Under the pieces are notes generated by a model, which worked only from the letters and a program-made list of their open reading frames with translations, ran no database searches and had not been told where the DNA came from. The position numbers were made by a program, and so were the translations under genes. This document shows, one piece after another, positions 1 through 11,429 of a DNA stretch of 64,000 nucleotides (positions within the stretch are counted from its first letter, which is position 1; the number at the start of each line of letters is the position of its first letter). Source of the stretch: Meghimatium bilineatum (taxonomy: Eukaryota; Mollusca; Gastropoda; Stylommatophora; Philomycidae); the NCBI GenBank assembly GCA_034231615.1, contig CM067318.1:32195723-32259722 (forward strand). The letters are read 5' to 3'.

Positions 1-46
1 TTCCATTTCTTGTTTTGTACCATAGAGTTTAACATTCATAAGTGTA

Positions 47-253
47 TTATAAGGCCAGTATGTGCACTTTAATGTGAAGCATATGCTCTGAAGTATGGTT
101 GACTTGCCCACACGTACACTTTGCTAATGTGCCAATTTTAAATTGTGTGTACGCATGGCTGCTTAGTGTGTCCAGTTCTAAGTCCAAATATGAGGCCCGG
201 AAAAGGCAATGTATATGTAGAGGTTGACAGAGGAGAAATAAATTATCTGACAA
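47..253 (-). pseudogene. LINE C-terminal zinc-knuckle fragment
   Basis: A 68-codon open frame whose second half (HAYTQFKIG, then CTCG and HTSEHML) matches the C-terminal Cys/His tail of I-group LINE polyproteins, which follows the RNase H domain. The same family appears at 34.6 kb, where the peptide reads HHLYTTFKMG. The upstream part is not homologous to a LINE, so this is an isolated, truncated scrap rather than a gene. The family assignment rests on motif resemblance only. Confidence 0.5.
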
Positions 254-960
254 CTGTAGTAATACAACTGTATAAAAGTATTGTCTCGAGTGGACTGATC
301 TCTATATATAGTCTACTCATGTAGGTTTGCTTCTCTCCCTAACTTTTCCAATACATATTTCTGCTAGAATAATCATGGATAATGTAATAACTATGGTGTC
401 TTTATAATGTTTAACACCCATACTGTTTATCTGTAAACAATTTAACCCTGCACTTTCTATTGCACATGACACCGCACAAAAACTTGCGTCCATGAGTCAT
501 GTTTAAACAAGATTACATGGGCAGGTAATATGAATGCCTTTTATCATTTATCTGAGCCATCAAAATGTCATATTTTTACTGTCTACTATATATATATTTT
601 CTGAGTTTGTCAGAGGTGGGGGGAGTTTTGTCTACATCTGAACCAAGTCTTACAATTTTTGTATGCTCATTATTTTGACGGTATGCTCATTATCTTCTTC
701 TGCGGTCATTCTCAAACTCCTGTACATTAGCACTATGTAGTTCACAGAATTTGTTTTGTCATGGTTTTGCAGCCTATCAATGTTATTCGCGACCATTGGC
801 CTATATATATATATAGGGGAATCCATGTGCTAATATTTATACAATGAGCTAAGTTTTATGATATTTTTTGTATAAATTCAAGGAGTAATATGAAATTAAC
901 GAACTACTATTTGCAAATGATCAAAGTCTAATATACAAGGAGGTGGAAACTTTTCAAATT
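254..960. other. AT-rich stretch without a gene
   Basis: No coding remnant is seen. The stretch holds a short TA run near 803-818 and, at about 699-750 on the minus strand, a decayed 3' end of the GAA-tailed SINE described at 25.2 kb (recognisable by the reverse of CAGGAGTTTGAGAATGA). Confidence 0.5.
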
Positions 961-1435
961 CACACCAATGCATTGCTATTAGCATCCCCATCAAGGCCAG
1001 CACCGTGCCGTGGTGATGGGGCTTAGTTCAGCCATCAGGGGCTGGAAACTAAGACTGGTCGGGCAGTCCCATTCGAGCAGGACCATAGTCCTGCCCAAGT
1101 AAGCAGAGTGCTGAAGATGGAGGCATCCAGCCAAAAGGCGCACAGATAATCAGGATGCCACGCACAAAACACATTGGAAACATGTCTGTATCTATAAAAA
1201 GTTATGGTGCCTGCCCTGTGGCGGACGTTCAGGCAGGGACGGTGCCGGGCCCTATACCTCGAAAGAGCCCAACATCAGTTACTAAACGCTGAGGCAGACA
1301 TATTGGCCGGAGGAAACAGCACAAAGCTCTATAGGACACTGTATGAACTACAAAAGACAGTGAGTTTTATTAAGGAGACAGAATTACAGATATAGACATG
1401 TTTCAAGTGAACGAAAGAAGAAGAAGAAGCTATTA
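960..1435 (+). pseudogene. I-group LINE 3' end with GAA tail
   Basis: The segment ends with a coding stretch whose last residues read LYRTLYELQKTVSFIKETE and then a stop. This is the usual C-terminus of RNase H-bearing I-group LINEs. An earlier frame supplies TLRQTYWPEET, so at least one frameshift separates the two. After the stop comes a short untranslated tail ending in repeated AAG triplets (about 1419-1428), which marks the retrotransposition end. The 5' part (960-1180) is GC-richer than its surroundings and is probably the same element, but no domain is visible there. It is dead: truncated and frameshifted. Related copies lie at 1-253 and 33.8-34.9 kb. Confidence 0.6.
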
Positions 1436-1439
1436 GCAT

Positions 1440-2160
1440 GTAAGAAGTACAACATGAAAATGAACGTACAAAAACAAAAGTTTTGAAAATTAGCAAGTCT
1501 GTAACACCAATTCATATAACAATAGATAACACCACAGTGAAACAAGCCAAAGAATGTAAATATCTAGGCAGCATTTTTCCCGAATATTTAAGAACATTAA
1601 TAACTTCAGATGCAAGTCCGAAATTATAAGAAGAATAGGACAAGCAAAAGCAGCATTCCATAAAATGAAAAATGTCCTATGCAACAAGTCCATATCGATG
1701 GATACTAGAAAACGTGTCCTCAAATGCTAAATTGAACCAGTGCTACTCTATGGACATGAAGCATGGACAATAAATAAGACATCACAAAAATTATTGCAGA
1801 CAGTGGAAATGTAGTTTATTCGAAGAAAGTTACGCATTCCTTGGACATCAAAGATTACTAATGAAGAATGTCTTTAAAAGATGGATGTGAAAAGATGCAT
1901 TATTGATAATATAAGAAAAATACCATCTACATTTATTGGGCACATAATGAGACGAGGAGGCATTGAGAATATAATTACAACAGGAAAGATAGAAGGAAAG
2001 AGCAAGGGAAAGACCCACAGAAAAGATATTGGACAGTTTGACTAAATGGCTTCGATTGACGACACCAACAGAGATGATGACATATATGAGAGATCGATGT
2101 ACATGGAGAAATATGATCGTCAACGCCATTCGGCACGGCACTTGATGATGATGATATTTT
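1440..2160 (+). pseudogene. Non-LTR reverse transcriptase, C-terminal half
   Basis: Conceptual translation over several frames gives the ordered blocks of a LINE reverse transcriptase thumb and C-terminal region: a KYLGS block, RRIGQAKAAFHKMKN, a block beginning LLYGHEAWT, FIRRKLRIPWTSKITNEE, then GHIMRRGGIEN and ITTGKIEG. Stops interrupt it near 1729, 1814 and 1879, and a frameshift follows the KYLGS block. The last block is followed by remnants that match the end of the copy at 22.8-23.5 kb, including the HSARHLMMM-like tail. The catalytic palm (YxDD) lies upstream and is missing. It is a 5'-truncated, inactive retrotransposon of the endonuclease/RT type common in invertebrates. Confidence 0.8.
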
Positions 2161-2710
2161 CCGAAAATGGAAGACTAGACAGAGAAATAGAAATAAGGTT
2201 CCAGAAAGCAAACACAGTGACCTACCAACTTTCACCATTACTTCTTCATCCAAAGATCAAGATGGAAACCAAAAAAAAACATAATATCTGCAATTTTTAT
2301 ACAAACACTCTGCTACCAATGTCAAACATGGTCTTTAACACTCTCGCAGCAGACGAAAATGGTTACATGTGAAATGAAGTGTCTGAGATAAGCTGCAATG
2401 GTTACTAAGCTAGATAAAATAAGAAATTAGAAAATTAGAAAAGAAATGTGTATAATATGATGTAATGACATGTTGAAAAACAGCAAGTAAAATGGTTCGT
2501 TCACCTTATGAGAATGAACCCAAACTAAATACCAATAAGAGCATATGACACAAGAATATCAGGGAGTAAAGCCAAAAGTAGACCAAGAAAACAGTGGATA
2601 GACAACATCAAGATAGCCTTGAATAAACATGGACTAAAATGCAACCACAGCGACACATCTGGCCTTGGAACGAGAGCTTAAGCTCTCACCCCTACGCTTA
2701 ACGGCGAGTG
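2150..2710 (+). pseudogene. Second LINE family, RT C-terminal remnant
   Basis: The clearest block is VKWFVHLMRMNPN, then IPIRAYDTR, then KSRPRKQWIDNI (about 2490-2620). This order is the standard C-terminus of a second RT family. The copies at 63.3-63.7 kb (plus) and 26.6-27.0 kb (minus) share it and the upstream METKGQIINS-like segment. Several stops and indels are present. It abuts the preceding LINE directly, so either one inserted next to the other or a composite was copied. Confidence 0.7.
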
Positions 2711-2789
2711 TGAATATCTTCATGCACCCTGGGCGAGTGTGAATATCATCATGCACCCTGGGGATAGACAATTGACATTATGTATACGT

Positions 2790-2848
2790 ATGTATGTGTA
2801 TATATATATATATATATATATACATACACATACATATACATATAATGC
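2790..2848. repeat. TA/ATAC microsatellite
   Basis: Alternating TA run flanked by GTAT and ATAC repeats that are inverted relative to each other, so the whole block can fold on itself. Confidence 0.9.
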
Positions 2849-2949
2849 GGTGTCGTGCAGACTGGCGTAGGCGATCGTGGAGATAGTTCTTGACTGCCAT
2901 GCTACGACATCTTTTAACATTTCCGGTAAAATAGTAAGCATTTTTTAAA

Positions 2950-4180
2950 TATTGGTTTTAAAGCTATTTTATTTTTGAATCAGTCTCTTAAAGTTTCATA
3001 TCCAAATGTTACCATGTTTGCGTTTTATGTTTTAATGCTCTTTGCATTTGCAATATCCATGTGAGAGTAGAGTTTAAAGCTTCTTCATTTAAAAAACAAA
3101 AACAAGAAATATATTAAATATTGAGAACGACATGATGGTAAGATTAACGAAAGCTTAGCCGTGAATTTTGAACGTTTTAACGAGTTACAAATTTTATCAT
3201 TGCATTAAATTTCACAGGTGAAACTAAGAAAAAAAGTTGATGAATTTGTGCTACTCACCAGATACACACATGATAACACACGAGCATCGGCATTTTTATC
3301 GAAGGACCTTTATCAAAATCGTCGATGCTAGTTCGTCATGTGTTTATCCAGTGATTAGCAAAACTTCATTACCCTGTTTCGTAGTGTTGTCTGTTAAATT
3401 TCTACTTGGCTGCAGTTGTTACATATTATCATTAAATACGTAGAACGTTAAAATGATATTGAATTCTACTATACTGAACAAATGTATTTCGACGTGGTTT
3501 ATTTTTCCTTTCTATGATGTATTTTCTATATGTATTCATGTTGCGGTTCGCATTACTTTTATAAAATGGGGGTCGTGACCACTTTTCCCGATAAGCTGCG
3601 CTATGGTGCGCTAGCGCACACGTTTTAGTCCATTGGCGCACACGACGTACGTATAGAAATGTGTGTAAAAGTCCTTATAATTAAACATATTAGAACTGGC
3701 TTAAATAGAATATGCTAAAGACGATTAACTTATTTTTAGGTAAAAACTTTGCCAAGATGAAGCTGTGTTCAAAATTTATCAGTCGACGGAGATACATTTT
3801 TGCTCACAAGCACTCTTGTTCTGTACATTTTTCTCGTGACTCGAAAAAGATGGGAACCTGTAGTGTAACAGTTTATACAGTTAAAAATTGAACAATACTG
3901 CAATAAAATTTTTTACTAAATTAGAGGCATACTTGAAAACATAATTGAAGAAAAGAAACTAAATATAGAATTGAAGAAAAGAAAAGCGGTAGGTATACAT
4001 AAACTATCGTGTATAGATCAGACGGCTTATATTACTCATAATTGGTAGAGCAAGCTGACGAATGAAAGACTAGATTGTATAAAGTGACGTCTATGAGGGG
4101 TGGATTTGCAGAGCTCAAACACCGTCTTTGGGATAATAGAACATGATATTAAAGTCTAAGAAACGATTAAATTAGAAAGT
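2950..4180. other. Unassigned AT-rich DNA
   Basis: No domain, RNA gene or terminal repeat is seen. At about 3390-3440 a short stretch (GGCTGCAGTTGTTACATA, then TTATCATTAAA) resembles the 3' tail of the Penelope-like copies at 47-48.6 kb, so a decayed end may lie here. A GC-richer patch with repeated GCGCACACG sits at 3600-3645. Confidence 0.35.
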
Positions 4181-4191
4181 ATCTATCTTCC

Positions 4192-4257
4192 CAATCATGG
4201 TAGTTTTATTTACAAATTTACTTCCCAATCATGGTAGTTTTCTTTACAAATTTACAA
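4192..4257. repeat. Tandem duplication, ~34-bp unit
   Basis: Two near-identical head-to-tail copies beginning TTCCCAATCATGGTAGTTTT. Confidence 0.85.
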
Positions 4258-4499
4258 AAATCAAACAAAATCCTTGTTTAATGTGTGCCCCTCGTCGTGA
4301 ACTGTGCTCCTTACAACCACGGATGTGGGTCCTATTTAGTTATATCAGAGTTTTCTAACCTTAGAATAAATAATGGAGGTGTGATTAATTAAGCGAACCA
4401 CATCCTTTGAGGTATAACAGTATTGTATTAAGCCAACCAAAGTGTAGTAATCATTTTTTAAAGGGAAAAACACCCCCATAACAAATAGTATCTACAGCC

Positions 4500-4735
4500 C
4501 TGCTTGTATATAAACTTTATTGATTACGTAAAAGTGTCGTCATATCTTATAATATAGATATAACCTTATTAATTGTGTGACTTTGTCGTCACAACTTTAA
4601 AGTAGATATAAAAATCTTGGTTATGTAAAGTGTTGTCGCAGCTTACAATGTAGATATGAACTTTACTGATTATGTGAAAGTGTTATCGCAGCTTACAATG
4701 TAGATATAACATTTCTTCGTTATGTCAATGGTTGT
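4500..4735. repeat. Degenerate tandem repeat, ~55-60-bp unit, four copies
   Basis: Each unit carries TAGATATAAxxTTxxTTxxTTATGT followed by a GTGTTGTCGCAGCTTACAAT-like block. The last two copies are the most alike. Confidence 0.7.
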
Positions 4736-4747
4736 TACGGCGTAGAA

Positions 4748-4860
4748 CTGGGGTTATCAACCTTTTCACACGGCGAGCACCGTTAATATAATATTCAGTA
4801 TGTGAATACAAAAGTGCTATTTGAATTTTCAACATACACCCAAACAGTCTTAAAGAAACG
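4748..4860 (+). mobile_element. hAT-type MITE end, fragment
   Basis: The start reads GGGGTTATCAACCTTTTCAC then ACGGCGAGCACC. This resembles the terminus of the better preserved copy at 56455-56734 (CAGGGGTTTTCAACCTC). No matching right end is seen nearby, so this is a truncated end. Confidence 0.4.
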
Positions 4861-5465
4861 TAGAAAACTCCAGGCGATCATATATCTGCATAACTCTCTA
4901 TTTCCAGTATATATTATCTAGATACTTGTTGACTCATTGCCATACCAAGATGACTACTATATAATATTATCTCACGCTATCGTTCTCCATCTCTATTACC
5001 CTCATTCTTGCCTCTTGTAGCTGTTCTCGATATCCCCCATAATGTGTCCACAAAATAAATATTGTCTTATTCTGATACTATTAAGCAATGCCGTCTAGCA
5101 TTTTGACTTTTTCGACGCCTCCTAATTGGTTTTACTAGCTGTTCAAGCTGCCATAAATAGCAAGTTAAATTTATAGGCGTATTAATTAGTTTGATTTTAG
5201 AAATCGAACGTTCATCTGATAAAAAATTTATTTCACAGATAACTTTAAAATACAGCGTAATACACTGAGTGCGGCAAACTGACTTGTACAAATAGATATT
5301 GAAAAAAACTGAAAGATCAAATGAATTTGATGCATTTTTAGAACAATAATTAACATTTCAGTGGAATAAAACATTTAAAATGTAGAATAGTCACATACAT
5401 ATATTGTAATTGTGAAGCGTAAAAAAACTCATAATTAATAATTAATGCGAATTAGGACCCGAAAC

Positions 5466-5481
5466 CCTCCCCCCCCCCCCC
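5466..5481. repeat. Poly-C tract
   Basis: About 16 consecutive C followed by an A-run. It is one of six long C/G homopolymers in the window. Confidence 0.95.
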
Positions 5482-5777
5482 AAAAAAATAATAATTTTTT
5501 GCGCTACAGACCGCGGTAAAAAAAAAACACCACCTGATCTAGTTTGTTTTTATTAATTAAAAAAACCTGCTTGTTTTTTCATTAATAAAAAATATCTGCT
5601 GTGGCACCGTTGATGAGCACCACAATACATATTAGGAAATAACAATGAACGAGCCAACACAGTAAATGAAATGGAAAGTGAAAGTAAACGTGACTGACAA
5701 CTGACTATATAAACGTACACAATCCCCTTCACCTTCTTCTCCAATGTGTTGATAGTACACTGTGTGTATTGTTTTTC

Positions 5778-5910
5778 CCAATAAAGTGTGAATTGTAAAG
5801 GGAACTCATGAGTGTCAGTTGTAAAGCAGAGGTGCTCATACACACGTTTTTTTTAACTCGCGTGGACGAGCACTACGTCATTTATCGAACACGCCAGGTT
5901 GAGAACATCG
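5778..5910 (+). mobile_element. hAT-type MITE, diverged right half
   Basis: The segment aligns by eye with the right half of the element at 56455-56734. Shared landmarks are an AAAGGAACTC-like block, TTTTTTTAACTCGCGTGGACG and the end AGGTTGAGAA. The left half is not clear. Confidence 0.45.
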
Positions 5911-6548
5911 TAGACTTAGAATGTAAATATATTTTTCTGCTACTACAATTTACCACAACTAATGATCTATAAGTGCAACACAATCTACGTTGTTAAGAGA
6001 TAAATATAGGTTGCAATAGAACCCAAACCATTCAGCATTTGATACATGGTTCTGTTCTAGATGGTTGTTGTCTATTTGAAAGGGCTAAAGGCCTTCGAAT
6101 GCAAGTGTTGTAGCCGAATTTGTGCGATTTCATATAGATATAAGAGAAACAGTTACGTACGAAATAAAGTAGAATAGCTCAAGAATTATTATTTTCAATA
6201 GTAAAACGACGAAAACGTGCATGGTTTGTACATGCAAGCCAACAAGATTCCTTGATGTCAAAATCTATTTTGCAGAGAACAATTGATAATGGGAGAATCA
6301 GAGAGGAACAAAGAAAATCATGGACAGACATCAAACACTGGATAGGTCAAGATTTTCCCACATTAATCTGCATCGCTGAATCCACAGAGTTTATCCACAG
6401 AGGTCGCAGTGGCAGAATTATCTGAATGACAGCCTTTATTTTTTCTGAGAGTCGCAGGCTCTGCTTGAACCAAACTGGATTAACGTACGCGGTTAAAAAG
6501 TGTGTGCCACAGCATAAGATGTACTTTTGTTTTAATCTTATTTTCTGC
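5911..6548. other. Unassigned AT-rich DNA
   Basis: Short open frames on the minus strand at 6347-6550 show no domain. Around 6225-6345 a plus-strand stretch with AGAACAATTGATAATGGGAG and CATGGACAGACATC could be a LINE RT remnant (a GRIREEQRKSWTDIKHW-like reading), but it is too short to assign. Confidence 0.3.
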
Positions 6549-6612
6549 ACTCATTATCAAACTCCTGCTGGCAAGTAGGACGTAGTCCATAGAAGGGGAT
6601 GCTTTGTGTCAT
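6549..6612 (-). mobile_element. GAA-tailed SINE, 3' fragment
   Basis: On the minus strand it reads CTATGGACTACGTCCTAC, then GCAGGAGTTTGATAATGA. This matches the 3' portion of the full copy at 25.2 kb. Confidence 0.55.
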
Positions 6613-6725
6613 CGTCACTATGTCTATAATTTGTACTGACAACTAATAAAAATCAAATAAGTCATTTTAGAATACTGTTTCCACATTTGCCAATATGTCT
6701 TATATTGTCGACGATCTCGAATAGA
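6613..6725 (+). mobile_element. Foldback MITE family B, right arm
   Basis: The arm carries AATAAGTCATTTTAGAATAC and ends GTCTTATATTGTCGACGAT. Both blocks recur in the right arms of the family B copies at 29.6 and 50.9 kb. The left arm is weak, so this is a partial copy. Confidence 0.5.
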
Positions 6726-7164
6726 ATAAGAAAGTATCACGTAGTCGTGATAGATGAGTCAATTAATAGAAACCCCTCGTCTCTCCCTCAGACTTGTTTC
6801 ATCAAGCAGCTTCAGTAAATTGTCAGTGCTCAAGAAAAGTGCACATCGTATGAAGCACATATATAAGTATGGGTGACTGATGCGGAAATGACATACAACA
6901 ACTGGTTATGTATGGGAGCAGGGCATATGCTATTATTGGTTACTGAACCAAGTTCCTCCCTAGAAGAGTCCTGAACAGTAAACCCAACCAACGTCACTTG
7001 TCTTGGCCAATACGACTTTTGCCGTTCTTTATTGTGTTGACACAAAGTATACGCACGGTAGACAATGATAAGTCACATCAGCCTAGATAAATGACGCTGT
7101 TTAGATTCAGTGTGCAGGAATATCCATGACAAGGACTTGGCTAGAGATGTACGTTACGGAGAAA

Positions 7165-8150
7165 ATGATACAATATGATCAGTATTTTATACATAGAACA
7201 ATGGTACTTGACAGAACGTTATCAGTATTATGAACCATAGGTCAACTGTACTTGACATTCATTCATTCATTTTCCTTTTGCGCTAAATTAACGCATAGGG
7301 CAGAGGTCAGATCTCTCAAATTCTATCTGTTAAAAACTATTCTGTGCAGTTCTTGAATAGTATGAATATTGGTTGTTTTACTTTTGACATACATAATGTG
7401 ATTAATATTATGAAGCATAGAACAATGGTACTTGACATAATGTGATCATTATTATGAATCATAGAACAATGGTACTTGACATAATGTGATCATTATTATG
7501 AATCATAGAACAATGGTATCTGATACAATACTATCAGTGTTATATAGCATAGAACTATGATACTTGATACAATATTATCAGTGTTAAATAGCACAGAACT
7601 ATGATACTTGATACAATATTATCTGTGATATGAGGCATACATCAATGATACTGGATACAATACGATCTGTGGTGTGTTGCATAGAACAATAATACTGGTA
7701 CAATATGAAGTGTTATGTAGCATAGAACAATGATACTTGATACAATATTATCTGTGTTATATAGCCCGGAACAATGATACTGAATACAATATTATCTGAG
7801 TTATGCAGCACACAACAGTGAAATTGGATACAACACGACCAGCGTTATGTAGCATAGAACAATAATACAAAAGGATCTGCGTAATATAGCATTTAACAAC
7901 TATAGAATTCGATCTGTGGTATGTAGCATAAAATCATGTTACAGTACGATCAATGTTATGTAGCATAGTACAATGATATATTATGATCTGTTATGTAGCA
8001 TAGAACAATGATGCAGTGTGATCTGTGTTGTGTGACGTAGAACAGTGATACTGGATACAATATTATCTGTGTTATGTAGCATATTAGAATTATAAAATAT
8101 GATCTGTGTTGTGTAGAATAGAACAATGATACTGGATTTAATACGTGCTA
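7165..8150. repeat. Degenerate minisatellite, ~44-47-bp unit
   Basis: Recurrent core TAGCATAGAACAATGATACT followed by a GGATACAATATGATCTGTGT-like block, roughly 18-20 copies. Units differ by substitutions and small indels, so this is an old array. It is interrupted at 7259-7383 by an inserted retroposon fragment. Short open frames inside it are by-products of the repeat. Confidence 0.8.
7259..7383 (-). mobile_element. Retroposon 3' end inserted in the minisatellite
   Basis: On the minus strand it contains CTCTGCCCTATGCGTTAATT, then AGCGCAAAAGGAAA, and ends in repeated AATG units. This is a retroposon-like 3' tail. TTGACAT flanks both sides (7252-7258 and 7384-7390), consistent with a target-site duplication, though the array itself also contains TTGACAT. 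Confidence 0.55.
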
Positions 8151-9019
8151 TATGGTTGCTATCATTTTCTGTTCCAAGGGGCAATAACTGGAGTAGCAAG
8201 AGCCAACAATGTCTACACATCTCCAGTTTCCGGTAAGGGAATTATTCAGCATGGCATGACTATATATACACTATCACTGTTTATGTATGAACATTATCAT
8301 AACTCTATCTTCACATATATTAGTACATATTTAGCAGAGAATTCACATATTTTACCGTGTGTTGAGTTGTTACTGTAGTCAAGACAATCATTTCTCACGA
8401 CTAATATTGTCAGTTAAAAAAATTCAACGTAACCTTGTTTATTTCTATAGGATAAAAATGTTATGTCATGATGACAGGATTAACTCAACCAAAGTCTCTA
8501 TTGTTTTTGATGGTCAAAAGCTCAGATATAATTGAATTGGACTAACCCCGCAATTGAAAGGAGTGTACTTCATCGCAAGGAGTACAAATTAAATGACCAA
8601 AAGTTTTGTATTAATACTTGGATGGAATATCTAGCAGGCTTTCAAAATTTGACATGGATTTTATAATGGTCATTCGGTCTGATATAAACACGGTTGAGTC
8701 ACATGTGCAGGTTGAAAATGTGTGCTTGCTCACAAACAGGCTTTAACCCTTTAGCTGCTGCACAAGCGTTTAGCCGTTCCACTATCTTACTGCTATTGGC
8801 GATTTAACCAGTTTCGTTTTTCTATCTCCTCATTGCTAAAAAAAAAGTCAATCTGAAATCGCCATGCATCAGTACTCGTGAATCATCACATCAATGTAGT
8901 ATATATTTTCTTGTGACAGTAAAAAGCCAGTACTGTAGAAGCTCTCTTATTTTTTTAGTTCAAGAAAAAAGAATCAGCATGGGGAAATTCATTAAGGAAA
9001 CATTTTTAGCGATGACCCT
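8151..9019. other. Unassigned stretch
   Basis: No domain is visible. TTAACCCTTTAGCTGCTG at 8743-8760 looks like one terminus of a piggyBac-like element (TTAA target plus CCCTTT), but no partner end was found. Confidence 0.3.
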
Positions 9020-9279
9020 CTGCAGTATAGAAGACCTCTGCATAGAAAGTAAACAAGCCTTCATTCGATACGTTTTTATTATTGTTGTGATTTTCATTGA
9101 GCACTATTTATACACTTTGAGTTGCATGTCAAATAAAGCCAAGGCGATTCCAAGTATATAAATAGTAACCAATGAAAATTGAAGAAATATTTACAATATA
9201 CAATTGACAATAATAAAAAAACTTAGCGAATGAAGGCTTGTTTACTTTCTGTGCAGAAGTCTTCTTATACTTCAAACAG
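9020..9279. mobile_element. Foldback MITE family A, copy 1
   Basis: The two arms are near-complementary over more than 100 bp. The left arm reads GTATAGAAGACCTCTGCA, AAAGTAAACAAGCCTTCATTCG and a CACTATTTATACACTT-like block. The reverse of the right arm reads AGAAGACTTCTGCACAGAAA, AACAAGCCTTCATTCG and TACTATTTATATACTTGG. The right arm carries about 25 extra bases. There is no coding capacity. It is the best-preserved of the older copies, which also lie near 13.9, 39.0, 41.4, 52.6, 53.3 and 55.7 kb. Confidence 0.75.
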
Positions 9280-9529
9280 TCATGATTTAGCACAGTGTGA
9301 TCGGTTACGGAGAATAATGTAGCAATTATAAAGATTTAGTCATGCCAAACAATAAGGAAGATAATCAAAAACTGAGGCTTTGTATATTCGTTGCAATAGT
9401 TTGAATATTTTAAGTTATTTAATTTCATATTTGTGTGTTAAATTGTTGTAGTTAATACAAGTATTTTCTAGAATAAATGAAAGTTCGGTGTGTACCAGAT
9501 TTTGTTGTGATCTTTCAATTTTTGCAGGA

Positions 9530-10150
9530 TAAATACTAGTTTAATAAGCAGTAAGTTAAAAACTAGTTCCGTTTGTTGTAGGGTAAATATTAATTCAATT
9601 TGTTTTAGGGGAAATATTACCTTAATTTGTTGCAGGTTAAATACTAGTTCGATTTGTTGCAGATTAATTATTAGTTCATTTTGTAGTATGTGGTATATTA
9701 ATTTAATTTGTAATAAGTTAATCACTAATTTATTTTGTAGTAGATTAAATATGTGGTAGGTTGAATACTGGTTCAATTTGTTGTAGGTTAAATAATAGCT
9801 CAGTTTGTAGCAGGTTAAATATTAGTTCAGTTTGTAGCAGGTTAAATATTAGTTCAGTTTGTAGCAGGTTAAATATTAGTTCAGTTTGTAGCAGGTTAAA
9901 TATAAGTTCAGTTTGTAGCAGGTTAAATATTAGTTCAGTATGTAGTAGGATAAATACTAGTTACTTTTGTAGCAACTGAAACATTAGTTCAGTTTGTAGG
10001 AAGTTAAACAGTAGTTCAATTTTTAGTAGGTTGTAGTTCTGGTTGTATCTGATTAACTTAGATAGATTAAATGCTGTTTTATGTTATTATTAAATGTTAT
10101 TGAGAGGTTAAAATACTGATTCAATTTTGAGAGGTTAAATACTTTTTCTG
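9530..10150. repeat. 27-bp minisatellite
   Basis: Unit TTAGTTCAGTTTGTAGCAGG plus TTAAATA (27 bp). Central copies (about 9780-9960) are nearly identical and the flanks are increasingly degenerate. Because 27 is a multiple of three, the array gives a repetitive nine-residue frame (NISSVCSRL) that should not be taken as a protein. Confidence 0.9.
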
Positions 10151-10269
10151 TTTGTAATATGCAAACTTATAATTCAATGTATGTGATATTTGCAACTACT
10201 TCAGTTTGTATTGGTTTACTAACTTCAACTTACTTTAAAACAATGTGTTATATCACGTTCATGTTCAAG

Positions 10270-10415
10270 CATCACTCCTCTGTGTTTACATTGAAACAGT
10301 CTCATTACTCCACGTTTACTGTAAACAGTCCATTACTCTCTTTTGATTGTAAAACAGTGCATTACTATCCGTTTACTTTAAAGCAGTCTATTTACACTTC
10401 TTTCATTAAATCAAA
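10270..10415. repeat. ~30-33-bp degenerate tandem repeat
   Basis: Four or five copies built on ACAGTCxATTACTCxxCGTTTACTxTAA. Confidence 0.65.
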
Positions 10416-10554
10416 CTGAAGAACAGTTATTATATTATAAAGTGAAGTAAGAGGTTTACTTTCTGCCTGTTCGTTTTCGATCATTTTCTGTGGATTGTTA
10501 TTGGGTTACTAACATATTTACTGCCGATTTCTGATGTGTTGTGCCATTGACGCA

Positions 10555-10640
10555 TATAAAACGACGACATAACAGATCTCCGTACCATGAACTATATCCT
10601 GCTGGAAATCTGGTAACCATTGACCTGAGATAAGAAATAT
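10555..10640 (+). mobile_element. GAA-tailed SINE, fragment
   Basis: Contains ATGAACTATATCCTGCTGGA and a GTAACCATTGACCTGAGAT-like block. Similar variants occur at 20.3 kb (CTGTATCCTGCTGGAGATCT) and 46.9 kb. Confidence 0.45.
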
Positions 10641-10744
10641 TCAACGGCAGTTTGAAAACAAACGATGCAAATTATTCTATTCTGTGATTGTTTCTTAACG
10701 AAGGCTAATGTTGCAACAAAACGTTAAATCAGTCTGTTATTTAT

Positions 10745-10870
10745 ATTGGTCGAATCCCATTATAACAACATGGCCCGGATCGACAAAAATATGTATGTAA
10801 TAACGGAAAATTAATACAGTACAAACAAAATGAACAATATATATAAATAATTGAGGATTTTGACAATTGT
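10745..10870 (+). mobile_element. pogo/Tigger-like MITE end, fragment
   Basis: The start GTCGAATCCCATTATAACAA, followed by CATGGCCCGGAT, matches the terminus of the MITE at 16471-16632 (ATTCCATTATAACAACTTGG). That type of end is typical of pogo/Tigger-class mariner relatives. The right end is not identified. Confidence 0.45.
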
Positions 10871-10904
10871 AGAAAATTTGTATAACTATCGCATGTTGTG
10901 TTGG

Positions 10905-11170
10905 GGGCAGAATGGGGAGCAAATAATAACGTTTACTTTCCATCCATGTCGTATGAGAAAACTACGGAGGTTATGGAGTGGAGCTGGTTATCCTATCCCA
11001 TATAGGGTCAAAGTAACCGAAGCCATGCTGTTGTCCGCTATATATCAAGCTGAAAGGACAGATTTTGCAGAAAAGCTGTAATCAATGACATAGCGCATTC
11101 CGTTCTTTGGACTATGTCCTGCTAGTTTGCAGGAATTTGAGAACGAATTCAGAAGAAGAAGAATTGTTAT
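10905..11170 (+). mobile_element. GAA-tailed SINE, near full length
   Basis: The body runs through TACGGAGGTTATGGAGTGGA, CCCATATAGGGTCAAAGTAA, GCAGAAAAGCTGTAATCAAT, TGGACTATGTCCTGCTAG and TTGAGAACGAA, and ends in AGAAGAAGAAGAA. The order is the same in the copies at 25.2 (minus) and 58.7 kb. No ORF longer than chance is needed to explain it. The family's polymerase III head is uncertain. Confidence 0.65.
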
Positions 11171-11309
11171 AAACATATCTTCATTGAACTATGGAGTTTT
11201 AGTAATACTTTCGGCACTTAGCGTGAAGAACTTCTATTGAAAAGGTGGTAAAATCTTAATGTAATTAAGTCAATCCTCTGCATATCTTGAGCCTTTTTTA
11301 AAGTTATAT

Positions 11310-11425
11310 GCTATACTCAAATATCTCTGGAACTACTGAACGTAAATAGTCCTTATAAAATCATTACCGATACAACCAAAAAATGAGCCGCGGAATGCGA
11401 GACTGAACAGGATACACACCTTAAC
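11310..11425. repeat. Dispersed repeat E, copy 1
   Basis: Shares CTGAACGTAAATAGTCCTTA, AAATCATTAC and an ACAACCAAAAAATGAG-like block with 12500-12645 and 52905-52995. It has no coding features and no clear ends, so its type is unknown. Confidence 0.45.
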
Positions 11426-11429
11426 TACT

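Noticed and set aside
8743-8760. A complete piggyBac-like element starting TTAACCCTTT
   Set aside because: No matching inverted end with TTAA was found within 1 kb.
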